Notes: generated from the letters alone by a model not told the origin. Shown: positions 43,595 through 52,650, counted from the first letter of the stretch. The stretch: 64,000 bases of DNA from Pseudomonas fluorescens (GCF_902497855.1 NZ_CABVHU010000017.1:62001-126000); one strand, 5' to 3'. Program-made: numbers and translations.

Positions 43595-44470
43595 GTGAGC
43601 CAGATCGACTACCAGGCCATCGGGGAACGCCTTCGGGCCTACCGCATCGGTCGCCAATTGAACGCCGACCAGGTGGCCGAGAAACTCGATATTTCCCGTG
43701 CAGCGGTGTATCGCCTGGAACTGGGCAAAATCGTCAAGCTCGAGACCCTGGATCGCCTGGCACAGTTGCTCAAGGTTTCCCTGACCAGCCTGCTGGGCTC
43801 CGACACCGAATATTTCGACAATGCCCTGGGTTACTTCGAGCGCATGCGTCAGCTGGAAGCGCGCTCGTTGAGCATCCAGTCGTACTTCGACCCCTTTTCC
43901 TATCTGTTGACCTCCCCTGCTTATTCCGAACTGTTCAAGACCATGCTCGACGAAGCACGGCCGAAGAATTTCGACGCAGGCCAAGCGGCGATGCAAGCGC
44001 AGATTCTCGAGATTCTCAACGAACGTAAAGCGACGTTTTCCAAACAGAAGTTCGAGGTACAGTCGATCATCAGCCTGCGCCAGATCGAGCGCTACCTGCA
44101 TATCGGCCTGGTCGGCCGCCTCGACCTGCCACCGAGCGTGAGGATGGAACGCTCACTGCTGGCGCGGCGCGAAGTCGAAAACCTGATTGACAAGATCGGT
44201 AGCGAAGGCTCGCGTTTCAATATCTACCTCATCGACGAAACCCTGCCCAGCGCCACCTTCCAGATTTTCGAGCAAGAGCACACAAGCTATGTCGCCGTCA
44301 GCCCCTACCGTCTCGGGGAACTGCCCAATATTCATACCGGCATTGCCAGTGTGAGCTCATCACCCGAAGCCGTGGAAATGTACAGGAGCATGACCCGTGG
44401 GCTACTTGAGCGTGCGCATTCAGGTGAGGCTGCAAAACGAGAGCTGAGCAGGTTGTTGGCCAAACTCTGA
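43595..44470 (+). CDS. XRE family transcriptional regulator of the orotate-type cluster
   Basis: 291 residues. N-terminal Cro/C1 helix-turn-helix (about 8-65): IGERLRAYRIGRQLNADQVA, LDISRAAVYRLELGKIVK. The long C-terminal part, about 225 residues, is not a domain I recognise and probably binds the inducer. GTG start with CGGAG nine bases upstream. It is divergent from the Tsx-like gene and is the only regulator in the cluster, so it is the natural reader of the repeated GTCTAA-N4-TGATAC element. Confidence 0.83.
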   Translation: MSQIDYQAIGERLRAYRIGRQLNADQVAEKLDISRAAVYRLELGKIVKLETLDRLAQLLKVSLTSLLGSDTEYFDNALGYFERMRQLEARSLSIQSYFDPFSYLLTSPAYSELFKTMLDEARPKNFDAGQAAMQAQILEILNERKATFSKQKFEVQSIISLRQIERYLHIGLVGRLDLPPSVRMERSLLARREVENLIDKIGSEGSRFNIYLIDETLPSATFQIFEQEHTSYVAVSPYRLGELPNIHTGIASVSSSPEAVEMYRSMTRGLLERAHSGEAAKRELSRLLAKL

Positions 44471-44501
44471 GCAGGCCCTTTGTTTTGTGGATACCGGGCT
44501 C

Positions 44502-45413
44502 CTAGCTCTTCATCGCTTCCTTCAGTGCGATAGAAAGGAACTCCCGGAGTGCCGAAACATTGCTCTGCAATGCTGGCTTGGTCCTCCACACCAGGCCTAC
44601 ATCCATTGACGGGATCTTGTCAGCAAGCACCCGCCGAACTATCCGCTGTCCTTCCAGCGACCAAGGGCGATAGACCAGATCAGACAGGATCGCTACGCCA
44701 CGCCCAGCCGCGACCAAACTGCGCACGGCCTCTATTGAACAGCTCTGGAGTCTGACTTTAGGAGCCAACCCGTACTGGTCCCAGTATTTCCTGACCGTAT
44801 CGATGTGCTCGTCCATATCCAGCAAGATGTAGTCATGCAGGGCCACATCAGCTAGCCCCACCCTATCTGCCAGCATGAGCGGATGCTCCGGATGTCCCCA
44901 AAGCTGCCTCGAAGACTTAAGCAGTGTTTCGCAAGCAACATGGCCTCGCTCGGGCAGGTTCGAGGCTAACAGGAGGGCTAAATCCAAGTCGCCATCCAGT
45001 ACGAGGCGCTCGATATCTTGCCGCTGATGCTCTACCACCCTCAAATCCAGGTTCGGGAACTTCTGCTCGATGATCGGTAGAAGCGAAGGAAGCACATACG
45101 CCGTGATTGTCTCAGTGACACCGATACGCACTGTACCGGTGATAAGTACTGGTTCGACTGAAGCGGCAGCTACTGCGTCCTTCACGGCGGCCTCAATGAG
45201 CTGCGCATGCCGTAAAAATCTGATGCCGGCCTCGGTCAGACGTACTCCGCTCGAGTGACGGGAAAACAGGGATGCCCCCACTATCTCTTCAAGGCCTTTG
45301 AGCGAAGCGGTAATTGATGATTGCGCCACATGACAGCGTTGGGCCGCTCTGGAGATCTGTCCCGTGTCCGCGATCGCCACAAAATACTGGAGTTGCTTAA
45401 GGGTAGGAAGCAT
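44502..45413 (-). CDS. LysR family transcriptional regulator (divergent from the Mo-enzyme gene)
   Basis: 303 residues: LKQLQYFVAIADTGQISRAA, SSITASLKGLEEIVGASLFS, effector region with VRIGVTETITAYVLPSLLP and LLDMDEHIDTVRKYWDQYG. I start at MLPTLKQLQYF; the frame extends 27 residues further upstream but without LysR similarity. It is transcribed away from the molybdenum oxidoreductase gene across 107 bp and should control that island. Base composition is lower in G+C than in the neighbouring Pseudomonas genes. Confidence 0.85.
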   Translation of the reverse strand: MLPTLKQLQYFVAIADTGQISRAAQRCHVAQSSITASLKGLEEIVGASLFSRHSSGVRLTEAGIRFLRHAQLIEAAVKDAVAAASVEPVLITGTVRIGVTETITAYVLPSLLPIIEQKFPNLDLRVVEHQRQDIERLVLDGDLDLALLLASNLPERGHVACETLLKSSRQLWGHPEHPLMLADRVGLADVALHDYILLDMDEHIDTVRKYWDQYGLAPKVRLQSCSIEAVRSLVAAGRGVAILSDLVYRPWSLEGQRIVRRVLADKIPSMDVGLVWRTKPALQSNVSALREFLSIALKEAMKS

Positions 45414-45447
45414 CGTTTTTTCCAATATCGCATTACAAAAAAAAAGA

Positions 45448-45466
45448 ATTATAAATACCCAATAAT
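45448..45466. promoter_or_regulatory. Candidate LysR operator in the Mo-enzyme promoter
   Basis: ATTAT-N9-ATAAT, an interrupted dyad containing the T-N11-A LysR core, in the 107-bp divergent gap. GCTCG-N7-CGAGC follows directly at 45467-45483. Confidence 0.5.
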
Positions 45467-45520
45467 GCTCGCTAGCATCGAGCCATGACAACACTGTGAC
45501 AAGATGCCGAGTAACTAAAC

Positions 45521-48500
45521 ATGAGCATTATCGAGAAAGCAGGCTATTGCACACTGTGCCGCTCCCGCTGCGGCACCATCAACCTGGTAGCGAACGACAC
45601 GCTGCTGGAGGTTCGTCCAAACCCCTCCCACCCCACCGGGAAAGCGATATGCCTGAAGGGAAAGTCAGCCCCTGAATTGCTTCATAGTGCTGATCGCATT
45701 TTGTTTCCAATGCGCAGGACCAACCCCAAGCACCATCCGGATCCAGGTTGGAAAAGAATTACTTGGGAAGAAGCACTCTCAGAAGTCGCCAATCGCCTCC
45801 AACATGCGAAGCGAAATGAGGGAGCCGAATCGGTCGCTTTCGCAGTCACCACACCCAGTGGGACTCCCTTGAGCGACAGCATCGACTGGATTGAACGTTT
45901 CATCCGCTTGTTTGGCAGTCCTAATACTTGCTACGCCACTGAGATCTGCAATTGGCACAAAGATCACGCTCACGCTTTCACATTTGGCTGTGGCATGCCC
46001 ACTGCCGACTATCGTCGCGCTGAGCTGATTCTGCTCTGGGGACACAATCCAACCAATACCTGGCTTGCCCAAGCGGAAGCGATCGGGGTTGGCAGAAATG
46101 CTGGCGCCAAGTTAATCGTGATCGACCCCCGAGCAACACCATTGGCAAGCCAGGCAGATCAGTGGCTGCGCGTTGCACCCGGCACGGACTTAACTCTGGC
46201 GATGGCGCTTGCCAATCTGCTAATTGAGTCCAAAGCATTCGACCTGGACTTCGTTTGTCGCTGGACCAATGGACCGCTTCTTGTCCGTGCCGACAATGGC
46301 CATTTTCTCCGAGGCCGCGATATCGGGTGGGCAGATGAAGATGCGTTCGTAGTCTGGGACACCCTTACAGAAGCACCAACAGCATCCCGCACATTGCATA
46401 GCGAAGACTTTGATCACTTGGCGCTACGCGGAACCTTCCAAGTCCAAATCGTAGAGCAGAACTCCCCACGCTTAGTGAACTGTCGGCCCGCATTTGAGCT
46501 GTATGCACTCGAGTGTGCGCATTACTCTGTTGAGCGAACCTCGGCTATTACCCAGATTCCAGAAGCCGACATACGCAATGCCGCGCGTCTCATCGGATCC
46601 GCAAGCCGGATTGCCTTTCATGCCTGGTCAGGCGTAGGTCAGCACGACAATGCGACCCAAACCGATCGCGCAATGGCATGTCTCTATGCCCTGACAGGTA
46701 GCTTCGACAAGATCGGCGGCAATCGGGTGTACCAAAAGCCACCACACAATGCCGTTGCTTCGTTTGACCTGCTCTCAGACGAGCAGCGACAGAAGGCACT
46801 GGGTTTTGCTGACCGGCCGCTGGGGCCCCCTTCTCAGGGCTGGATTACAGCACGTGATCTCTACAATGCCATCCTCACCAAGCAGCCCTATGCCATCCGC
46901 ACGCTGATGGCTTTCGGCACCAACTTGCTGTTGTCGCAACCGGAAGTTGATAAAGGTGCCAAAGCACTTGGCGCACTTGACTTCTATGTGCATTGCGACC
47001 TTTTTGAATCACCAAGTGCCCGTTACGCGGACATCTTGCTCCCCGTAAATACACCTTGGGAGCGGGAGGGGTTGCGTATCGGTTTCGAGATATCGGCGCA
47101 GGCCGAGCAGCTCGTTCAACTTCGCCAACGGATGGTTTCTTCCCGCGGCGAATCGCGGTCGGACAACGAAATCGTCTTTGATCTGGCGGTCAGGCTGGGG
47201 ATGAGCGACCAGTTCTTCGGTGGCAGTCTCGAAGCGGGTTGGGACCATATGCTTAGCCCATCCGGTCTGAGTGTGGAAATTCTGCGTAACCATCCGGAAG
47301 GCGTTCAAGTACCTATTGTGGACGTCGCAAGAAAGTACGCTACGCGTCCTCGGCATAGCGCATTCAACACGCCTACCGGGTTGGTGGAGCTTTACTCAGA
47401 GCGCTTGCTGAATCATGGCTACCCCCCTTTGCCCTGCTCTAAATCACCCCAAGACGGTGGTGGCACGGTACAGGGCTGCGCCTTCCCCTTGGTGCTGACT
47501 TCTGTCAAGAGCGGCTACTTTTGCCATAGCCAACATCGCAGTCTCGCATCCCTCAGACGCAAAGCGATTCGGCCAGAACTGGAACTGTCCTCGGAGTTGG
47601 CCGCTGCCCGCGGAATCAAGCAGGGCGATCCCGTCAGAGTCACGACCGCAGTCGGTAATGCTCTGTTCATGGCACGTGTAACCGAGGGGCTGCATCCTGG
47701 GGTTGTGGTCGGTGAATACGGGTGGTGGCAACGGTGTGATTCGCTCGGCCAAGTCGACCTTGATGCCACCGGCAGTTCCAATAGCAACTTCAACAGCCTG
47801 ATCTCCAGCGACAATATTGATCCCATCAGCGGGTCTTCACCTCTTCGGGCGTATCGCTGCGACGTCCAGCGAGATGAGCGTTTCAACATCGAGCAGAGGC
47901 GCTGGGAAGGATTCCGTGATTTTCGCATTGCCAAGCTGGTGAAAGAGACTTGCGACGTCACTTCGGTGTACATGGAGCCGCTCGACGGTGGCGGCTTGCC
48001 GGATTTCCAGCCGGGGCAGCACGCCACTATCAGGCTACCGATTGGCCCACAAGAAGTGGTGCGCTCCTACTCAATGACCGGGTCCGCATTCGTAGCCAAT
48101 CGCAAGGGTTACTCGATATCGGTTCGACGCGCGACTGGACGCACCCCCGACGGCGAGCAGGTCTTCGGTCGAGCATCCACCTACATCAATCAGGAATTGG
48201 CCGTGGGCGATGTCATCTCACTCCGGGCTCCGTCCGGTACGTTCATCATGCCCGTTGCCACTTCGCGTCCTTTGGTTCTTCTGGCTGGCGGAATCGGTAT
48301 TACACCCTTCATCAACTTGCTTGAGACGCTTGTTGATGTTGTGGCGCCCCCTGAAACTCTTCTGCTCTATGCGAATCAGCAGGGTGCGGCTCACGCGTTC
48401 AAAGCTCGTCTCAAAGCGCTCCAGGAGCGAATTCCTGGCCTTGAAATCATCAATTTCTACGACCGCCCCAGTGCGGAAGACCAATTGGGCGTTGATTACG

Positions 48501-48946
48501 ACGTTGCCGGCCGAGTCAGTGTCGACTGCATTCCATCAGCGATGCTCAAACGTCGCCCGCTTTTCTACATGTGCGGGCCCGCTCCAATGATGGACGCCTT
48601 CACCAATGCGCTCATCGGTGTTGGTGTTCCTCGCTTCGACATCATCAAAGAAATCTTCCGGTCCCCGTCAACGGTAACGGTGGAGCCTGGTCAAGAGTTT
48701 CGTGTGTCGTTCACCAAATCAAGCATCTCCCGCACGTGGAAATCGGCAGACGGACCATTGCTCAGCTTCGCCGAAAGCCTGGGTGTGGATTTACCCAGCG
48801 GATGCCGAGTCGGCCAATGCGAAAGCTGTTCCGTGCGTGTTGTGTCAGGAGCCACTCGGCATCTGCACGGCGAAGAGCCCGAAGACTCCTCCGTATGCCT
48901 GGCCTGCCAAGCAGTTCCAACCAGCGACCTTGTTCTTGACGCCTAA
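45521..48946 (+). CDS. Molybdopterin oxidoreductase fused to FAD/NAD(P) reductase and [2Fe-2S] ferredoxin domain
   Basis: 1141 residues. Residues 1-55 bind a [4Fe-4S] cluster (Cys10, Cys13, Cys17, Cys44). Residues 56-610 are the bis-MGD molybdopterin domain of the DMSO reductase family, with Cys143 in TEICNWHKDH as candidate Mo ligand. About 640-775 is the dinucleotide-binding domain. About 790-1050 is a ferredoxin-reductase module (RSYSMTG for flavin, VLLAGGIGITPFINLL for NAD(P), FYMCGPAPMMDAF). The last 90 residues are a plant-type [2Fe-2S] domain (Cys1095, Cys1100, Cys1103 and Cys1126 or Cys1129). There is no Tat signal, so it is cytoplasmic. It is a self-contained NAD(P)H-linked Mo enzyme; the substrate is unknown. 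Confidence 0.88.
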   Translation: MSIIEKAGYCTLCRSRCGTINLVANDTLLEVRPNPSHPTGKAICLKGKSAPELLHSADRILFPMRRTNPKHHPDPGWKRITWEEALSEVANRLQHAKRNEGAESVAFAVTTPSGTPLSDSIDWIERFIRLFGSPNTCYATEICNWHKDHAHAFTFGCGMPTADYRRAELILLWGHNPTNTWLAQAEAIGVGRNAGAKLIVIDPRATPLASQADQWLRVAPGTDLTLAMALANLLIESKAFDLDFVCRWTNGPLLVRADNGHFLRGRDIGWADEDAFVVWDTLTEAPTASRTLHSEDFDHLALRGTFQVQIVEQNSPRLVNCRPAFELYALECAHYSVERTSAITQIPEADIRNAARLIGSASRIAFHAWSGVGQHDNATQTDRAMACLYALTGSFDKIGGNRVYQKPPHNAVASFDLLSDEQRQKALGFADRPLGPPSQGWITARDLYNAILTKQPYAIRTLMAFGTNLLLSQPEVDKGAKALGALDFYVHCDLFESPSARYADILLPVNTPWEREGLRIGFEISAQAEQLVQLRQRMVSSRGESRSDNEIVFDLAVRLGMSDQFFGGSLEAGWDHMLSPSGLSVEILRNHPEGVQVPIVDVARKYATRPRHSAFNTPTGLVELYSERLLNHGYPPLPCSKSPQDGGGTVQGCAFPLVLTSVKSGYFCHSQHRSLASLRRKAIRPELELSSELAAARGIKQGDPVRVTTAVGNALFMARVTEGLHPGVVVGEYGWWQRCDSLGQVDLDATGSSNSNFNSLISSDNIDPISGSSPLRAYRCDVQRDERFNIEQRRWEGFRDFRIAKLVKETCDVTSVYMEPLDGGGLPDFQPGQHATIRLPIGPQEVVRSYSMTGSAFVANRKGYSISVRRATGRTPDGEQVFGRASTYINQELAVGDVISLRAPSGTFIMPVATSRPLVLLAGGIGITPFINLLETLVDVVAPPETLLLYANQQGAAHAFKARLKALQERIPGLEIINFYDRPSAEDQLGVDYDVAGRVSVDCIPSAMLKRRPLFYMCGPAPMMDAFTNALIGVGVPRFDIIKEIFRSPSTVTVEPGQEFRVSFTKSSISRTWKSADGPLLSFAESLGVDLPSGCRVGQCESCSVRVVSGATRHLHGEEPEDSSVCLACQAVPTSDLVLDA

Positions 48947-48979
48947 CGACAGAGCTCCACCCACCTGGAAGAAGCAATC

Positions 48980-49927
48980 ATGCTGATACTCGATGCCCCA
49001 ACGACCCGCTCACTCCTCCCTTTTGACCAACTTGTCCCTGCACTGAAGAACGCGTTCAGCCGAGGATGCGAGGTTCCGCTTCGCCACAATCACAGCATTC
49101 AGGTCGACGGCAAAGAACCCGGGACGATGCTGCTGATGCCTGCATGGCAAGCTGGTGAATACCTTGGCATCAAAACTGTAACTGTCTTCCCGGGGAACAC
49201 AAAGCTCAAACTCCCGGGCCTGCATTCCACCTATATGCTCCATGACGCAAACACGGGTAAACCGCTGGCGTTAATTGATGGCAATGAAATTACGTCCCGG
49301 CGAACTGCTGCCGCCTCGGCACTGGCCGCTTCCTACCTGAGCCGTCAAGACTCCTGCTCCTTGCTGGTTCTGGGTGCTGGGCGAGTCGCCAGTTTGCTGC
49401 CTTATGCTTACCGCGCAGTAAGGCCAATTGAACATGTTTCGGTCTGGGATATCGATCAAGGACAAGCTGAACGTTTGGTGGAACAGCTAAGAGCCGATGG
49501 GTTTCATGCAACAGCCGCCCAAGACCTGGAAAGCAATTGCAAAGTTGCCGACATTGTGACGGCTGCCACCCTGTCTACTGTTCCTCTCGTGCGGCGTGAA
49601 TTCCTACGACCAGGCACTCACCTTGATCTTATCGGTGGTTTCACGCCGCAGATGCGAGAAGCTGATGACTGCTGTTTCGACGGAACTTCCATATTCGTCG
49701 ACACAAGCGAAGCCCCGATGAAAGCCGGGGATTTGCTGCATCCGATCGCGTCAGGCGTCATGAGCGAGGTTGATATTAGCGCTGATCTCGCTGAACTGTG
49801 CCGCAGCGGTCATCCGGGAAGAAAAAACAGTAAGGAAATTACCGTATTTAAAGCTGTCGGCACCGCACTGGAAGACTTGGCGGCCGCCGTAATGGCTTAC
49901 GAAACATACTGCAATTATGGCCAATAA
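48980..49927 (+). CDS. Ornithine cyclodeaminase / mu-crystallin family protein
   Basis: 315 residues: GTMLLMPAWQAGEYLGIKTV with substrate-site residues, SRRTAAASALAASYLSR, Rossmann motif LLVLGAGRVASLLPYAYRAV and TLSTVPLVRREFLRPGTHLD. The family includes ornithine cyclodeaminase and ketimine reductases such as Delta1-pyrroline-2-carboxylate reductase. It starts 33 bases after the Mo-enzyme stop, so both act on the same pathway, probably one with an imino or amino acid intermediate. Exact activity cannot be assigned. Confidence 0.85.
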   Translation: MLILDAPTTRSLLPFDQLVPALKNAFSRGCEVPLRHNHSIQVDGKEPGTMLLMPAWQAGEYLGIKTVTVFPGNTKLKLPGLHSTYMLHDANTGKPLALIDGNEITSRRTAAASALAASYLSRQDSCSLLVLGAGRVASLLPYAYRAVRPIEHVSVWDIDQGQAERLVEQLRADGFHATAAQDLESNCKVADIVTAATLSTVPLVRREFLRPGTHLDLIGGFTPQMREADDCCFDGTSIFVDTSEAPMKAGDLLHPIASGVMSEVDISADLAELCRSGHPGRKNSKEITVFKAVGTALEDLAAAVMAYETYCNYGQ

Positions 49928-49978
49928 CAACTGACAACCTAGCGCTGCCATCAATTCAAATAAGTACAGGAGACAGCC

Positions 49979-51424
49979 ATGAAATCTGCAACCATCACAA
50001 CAAAGGAAGAAGAAACGACTTCTCACACAGGACTTGAGAGACTTGCAATCAGGGTCACGGAATGGTCGGAGAGATGGTTTCCGGACTCTTACATTTTTGC
50101 TGCAATTGCGGTAGTAGTCGTCGCCTTCGGTGCTTTGTGCATAGGCGCATCACCAAAGGCGGTAGCCGTCGCTTTTGGTGATGGCTACTGGAGCCTTATT
50201 CCCTTCACCATGCAAATGGCCATCGTCGCGATATCTGGATATGTCGTGGCGGTTTCCCCACCGGCGTCCGTGTTGATCCAAAAGCTCGCAGCGGTACCCA
50301 AGACAGCTCGAGGTGCAGTGGCCTTCGTAGCCCTTGTAAGTCTATTGGCCTCACTGTTCAACTGGGCGATCAGCCTCATTTTGAGCGGGCTCCTGGTACG
50401 TGCGATCGCCCGACGCACTGGATTTCGCGTTGACTATAGAGCAGCGAGTGCAGCCGCGTACCTGGGCATGGGAGCGACCTGGGCCTTGGGCTTGAGTTCC
50501 TCCGCCGCTCAACTGCAAGCTAATCCAGCTAGCTTGCCAAAATCCTTGTTGGATATCACAGGTGTAATCCCATTCTCAGAGACCATCTTCCTGTGGCAGT
50601 CGATGGCAATGACTTTCGTTCTGATTGTCGTCTCTGTGCTAGTGGCCTACTTCTCTGCTCCAACAGAAGAGCGCGCGCTAACGGCCAAGGATATGGGCGT
50701 AAACCTCAATGACACGGACGAAGCGGTGACACGGCCGACCCGTCCTGGTGAATGGCTGGAATATAGCCCACTGCTCACGCTGCTTATCGTTGGCCTCGGA
50801 GCCGTTTGGCTGTTCTTTGAGTTCACGACAAAGGACCCGGTCTTTGCAATATCCAGCCTCAACACCTACAACTTCATGTTTCTTATGCTGGGGATGCTGC
50901 TCAACTGGCGGCCGAAGCGCTTTCTTCGAGCTGTAGCGAAGTCTGTACCATCGACTGCCGGTGTATTGATTCAATTCCCTCTATACGGTGGCATCGCGTT
51001 TATTCTAACCAAAGCACTTGGTCCGGACGGCGCAACCCTTTCTCACCACATGGCATCGGCATTCGTCTCAGTGGCTACTGAGGAAGCTTTCCCCGCCGTC
51101 ATGGGTGTGTATTCGGCAGTGCTAGGTTTCTTCGTGCCTTCCGGCGGTGGCAAATGGATCATTGAGGCCCCCTATGTCATGCAGGCAGCTAACGAGTTGC
51201 ATGTTCATCTGGGGTGGGCGGTTCAAATATACAACGCCGCAGAAGCACTCCCCAATCTGATCAATCCTTTCTGGATGCTACCGCTTTTGGGCGTGCTGGG
51301 CATTAAGGCCAAGGATGTCGTCGGTTTCACTTTCACTCAGTTAGTTGTCCACACTCCCCTTGTGCTGTTCATGTTGTGGGCACTCGCCTTCACCCTCACC
51401 TATCAGCCACCGGTTATGCCATAG
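49979..51424 (+). CDS. AtoE-type short-chain fatty acid transporter (TIGR00366 family)
   Basis: 481 residues, about 12 helices. ERWFPDSYIFAAIAVVVVAF, FNWAISLILSGLLVRAIARR, AAYLGMGATWALGLSSSAAQ and FFVPSGGGKWIIEAPYVMQA are characteristic of AtoE proteins for short-chain carboxylates such as acetoacetate or butyrate. ACAGGAGA lies nine bases before the ATG. It is the third gene of the molybdenum island and should import the substrate, suggesting a small carboxylic acid. Confidence 0.85.
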   Translation: MKSATITTKEEETTSHTGLERLAIRVTEWSERWFPDSYIFAAIAVVVVAFGALCIGASPKAVAVAFGDGYWSLIPFTMQMAIVAISGYVVAVSPPASVLIQKLAAVPKTARGAVAFVALVSLLASLFNWAISLILSGLLVRAIARRTGFRVDYRAASAAAYLGMGATWALGLSSSAAQLQANPASLPKSLLDITGVIPFSETIFLWQSMAMTFVLIVVSVLVAYFSAPTEERALTAKDMGVNLNDTDEAVTRPTRPGEWLEYSPLLTLLIVGLGAVWLFFEFTTKDPVFAISSLNTYNFMFLMLGMLLNWRPKRFLRAVAKSVPSTAGVLIQFPLYGGIAFILTKALGPDGATLSHHMASAFVSVATEEAFPAVMGVYSAVLGFFVPSGGGKWIIEAPYVMQAANELHVHLGWAVQIYNAAEALPNLINPFWMLPLLGVLGIKAKDVVGFTFTQLVVHTPLVLFMLWALAFTLTYQPPVMP

Positions 51425-51530
51425 GTCAACATCCTTGTGCGGCGCCTTCGCCGGTGCCGTACAAGCCGGGTATCTCTCGACACGATCTGTAAACTCACTC
51501 AACCCCCGTTGGTGGGCTTGATCTCACCTA

Positions 51531-51546
51531 TACACAGGACTGTGTA
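51531..51546. promoter_or_regulatory. Inverted repeat upstream of the moaA paralogue
   Basis: TACACA-GGAC-TGTGTA, a perfect 6-bp dyad, ending five bases before the ribosome site GGAGG. It may be an operator or a hairpin affecting translation. No Moco riboswitch could be recognised in the 139-base gap. Confidence 0.4.
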
Positions 51547-51563
51547 AAACTGGAGGACGACGA

Positions 51564-52562
51564 ATGTTAACTGACATTTTGCTGGATAACTTTGGTCGAC
51601 GCATAGACTATCTACGAATTTCGGTGACGGACAGATGCGACTTTCGTTGTGTCTATTGCATGGCGGAAGACATGAAGTTCCTCCCTCGCCAAAGAGTGCT
51701 TAGCCTGGATGATCTTTACCTCCTCGCCGAGAGATTCGTTACATTAGGCACGAGAAAGATTCGTCTGACTGGTGGCGAGCCTCTCATTCGGCCGGGCATT
51801 CTCGGATTATGCGAACGAATTGCAATACTGCCGGGTTTGAATGAACTTTGCTTGACGACTAACGGCTCTCATCTTGCTCGACTGGCTTACCCCTTGTTCG
51901 CGACAGGTTTGAAACGCCTTAACATCAGCATGGATAGCTTGAGACCCACTCGCTTTCGCCAACTGACTCGAACAGGTGAACTGAACCAGGTTCTGGCCGG
52001 AATCGACGCGGCACTCGCGGCCGGCTTTCAGCAGATCAAGCTGAACTGTGTAGTGATGAAAGGCCGTAATGATGACGAAATCCTTGACCTGGTGACATTT
52101 GCCATAAACCACTGGATAGACATTAGCTTCATTGAGGAGATGCCGCTTGGGAGGATTGATGAGCACAGTCGCGTTGAATCGTTCTGCTCAAGCGCTGAAG
52201 TGCGCAACCGCATTGCCGAACGCTACACGCTGATTAAATCGATGGAAACCACCAATGGTCCGTCACGCTATTGGCGCTTGGCAGAATTCCCATCCACTCG
52301 AATTGGATTCGTTTCGCCTCATAGCGAGAATTTTTGTGCAGATTGCAACCGTGTGCGAATAACCGCGGAAGGGAAGTTATTACTGTGCCTGGGTAACGAG
52401 GCGTCCGTTGACTTGAAGAAAATACTGGAATGCTCCCTTGGGGATAATCTTCAACTCGATCAAGCCATACTGGGTGCGATGCGAAAAAAGCCGAAAGATC
52501 ACGACTTCCAAATAAGTGACGATGTTCAGGTCATTCGATTCATGAACATGAGTGGAGGATAA
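51564..52562 (+). CDS. moaA: GTP 3',8-cyclase MoaA (radical SAM, molybdenum cofactor synthesis)
   Basis: 332 residues. Radical SAM cluster Cys25-x3-Cys29-x2-Cys32 (TDRCDFRCVYC), SAM-binding LTGGEPLIRP, and the C-terminal substrate-side [4Fe-4S] site Cys258, Cys261 and Cys275 (FCADCNRVR). It ends in the required Gly-Gly (MSGG). It makes the first intermediate of molybdopterin. It lies directly behind the molybdenum enzyme, its relative and the transporter, so it is probably a dedicated extra copy for cofactor supply. GGAGG precedes the ATG. Confidence 0.93.
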   Translation: MLTDILLDNFGRRIDYLRISVTDRCDFRCVYCMAEDMKFLPRQRVLSLDDLYLLAERFVTLGTRKIRLTGGEPLIRPGILGLCERIAILPGLNELCLTTNGSHLARLAYPLFATGLKRLNISMDSLRPTRFRQLTRTGELNQVLAGIDAALAAGFQQIKLNCVVMKGRNDDEILDLVTFAINHWIDISFIEEMPLGRIDEHSRVESFCSSAEVRNRIAERYTLIKSMETTNGPSRYWRLAEFPSTRIGFVSPHSENFCADCNRVRITAEGKLLLCLGNEASVDLKKILECSLGDNLQLDQAILGAMRKKPKDHDFQISDDVQVIRFMNMSGG

Positions 52563-52568
52563 AAATAC

Positions 52569-52650
52569 TTTTGAAAGTAAATCCGTGCCCTTTCCCACCT
52601 TTGAAAGTAAAACCGTCCCCTTTCCCAGTCCCTTTCCCACGTCCCCTTTG
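52569..52650. repeat. Tandem 30-bp repeats, transposon-end-like
   Basis: TTGAAAGTAA recurs at 52571 and 52601 in two 30-bp units, each followed by a CCGT(CC/GC)CCTTTCCCA stretch; partial CCCTTTCCCA copies follow. 'Rich in (T)CCGTCCCCTTT' ends are seen at RAYT and IS remnants in pseudomonads, so this may be a mobile-element scar. Confidence 0.5.

Noticed and set aside
51425..51563. Molybdenum cofactor riboswitch before moaA
   Set aside because: The 139-base gap shows only small dyads; the large conserved Moco fold could not be recognised by eye.
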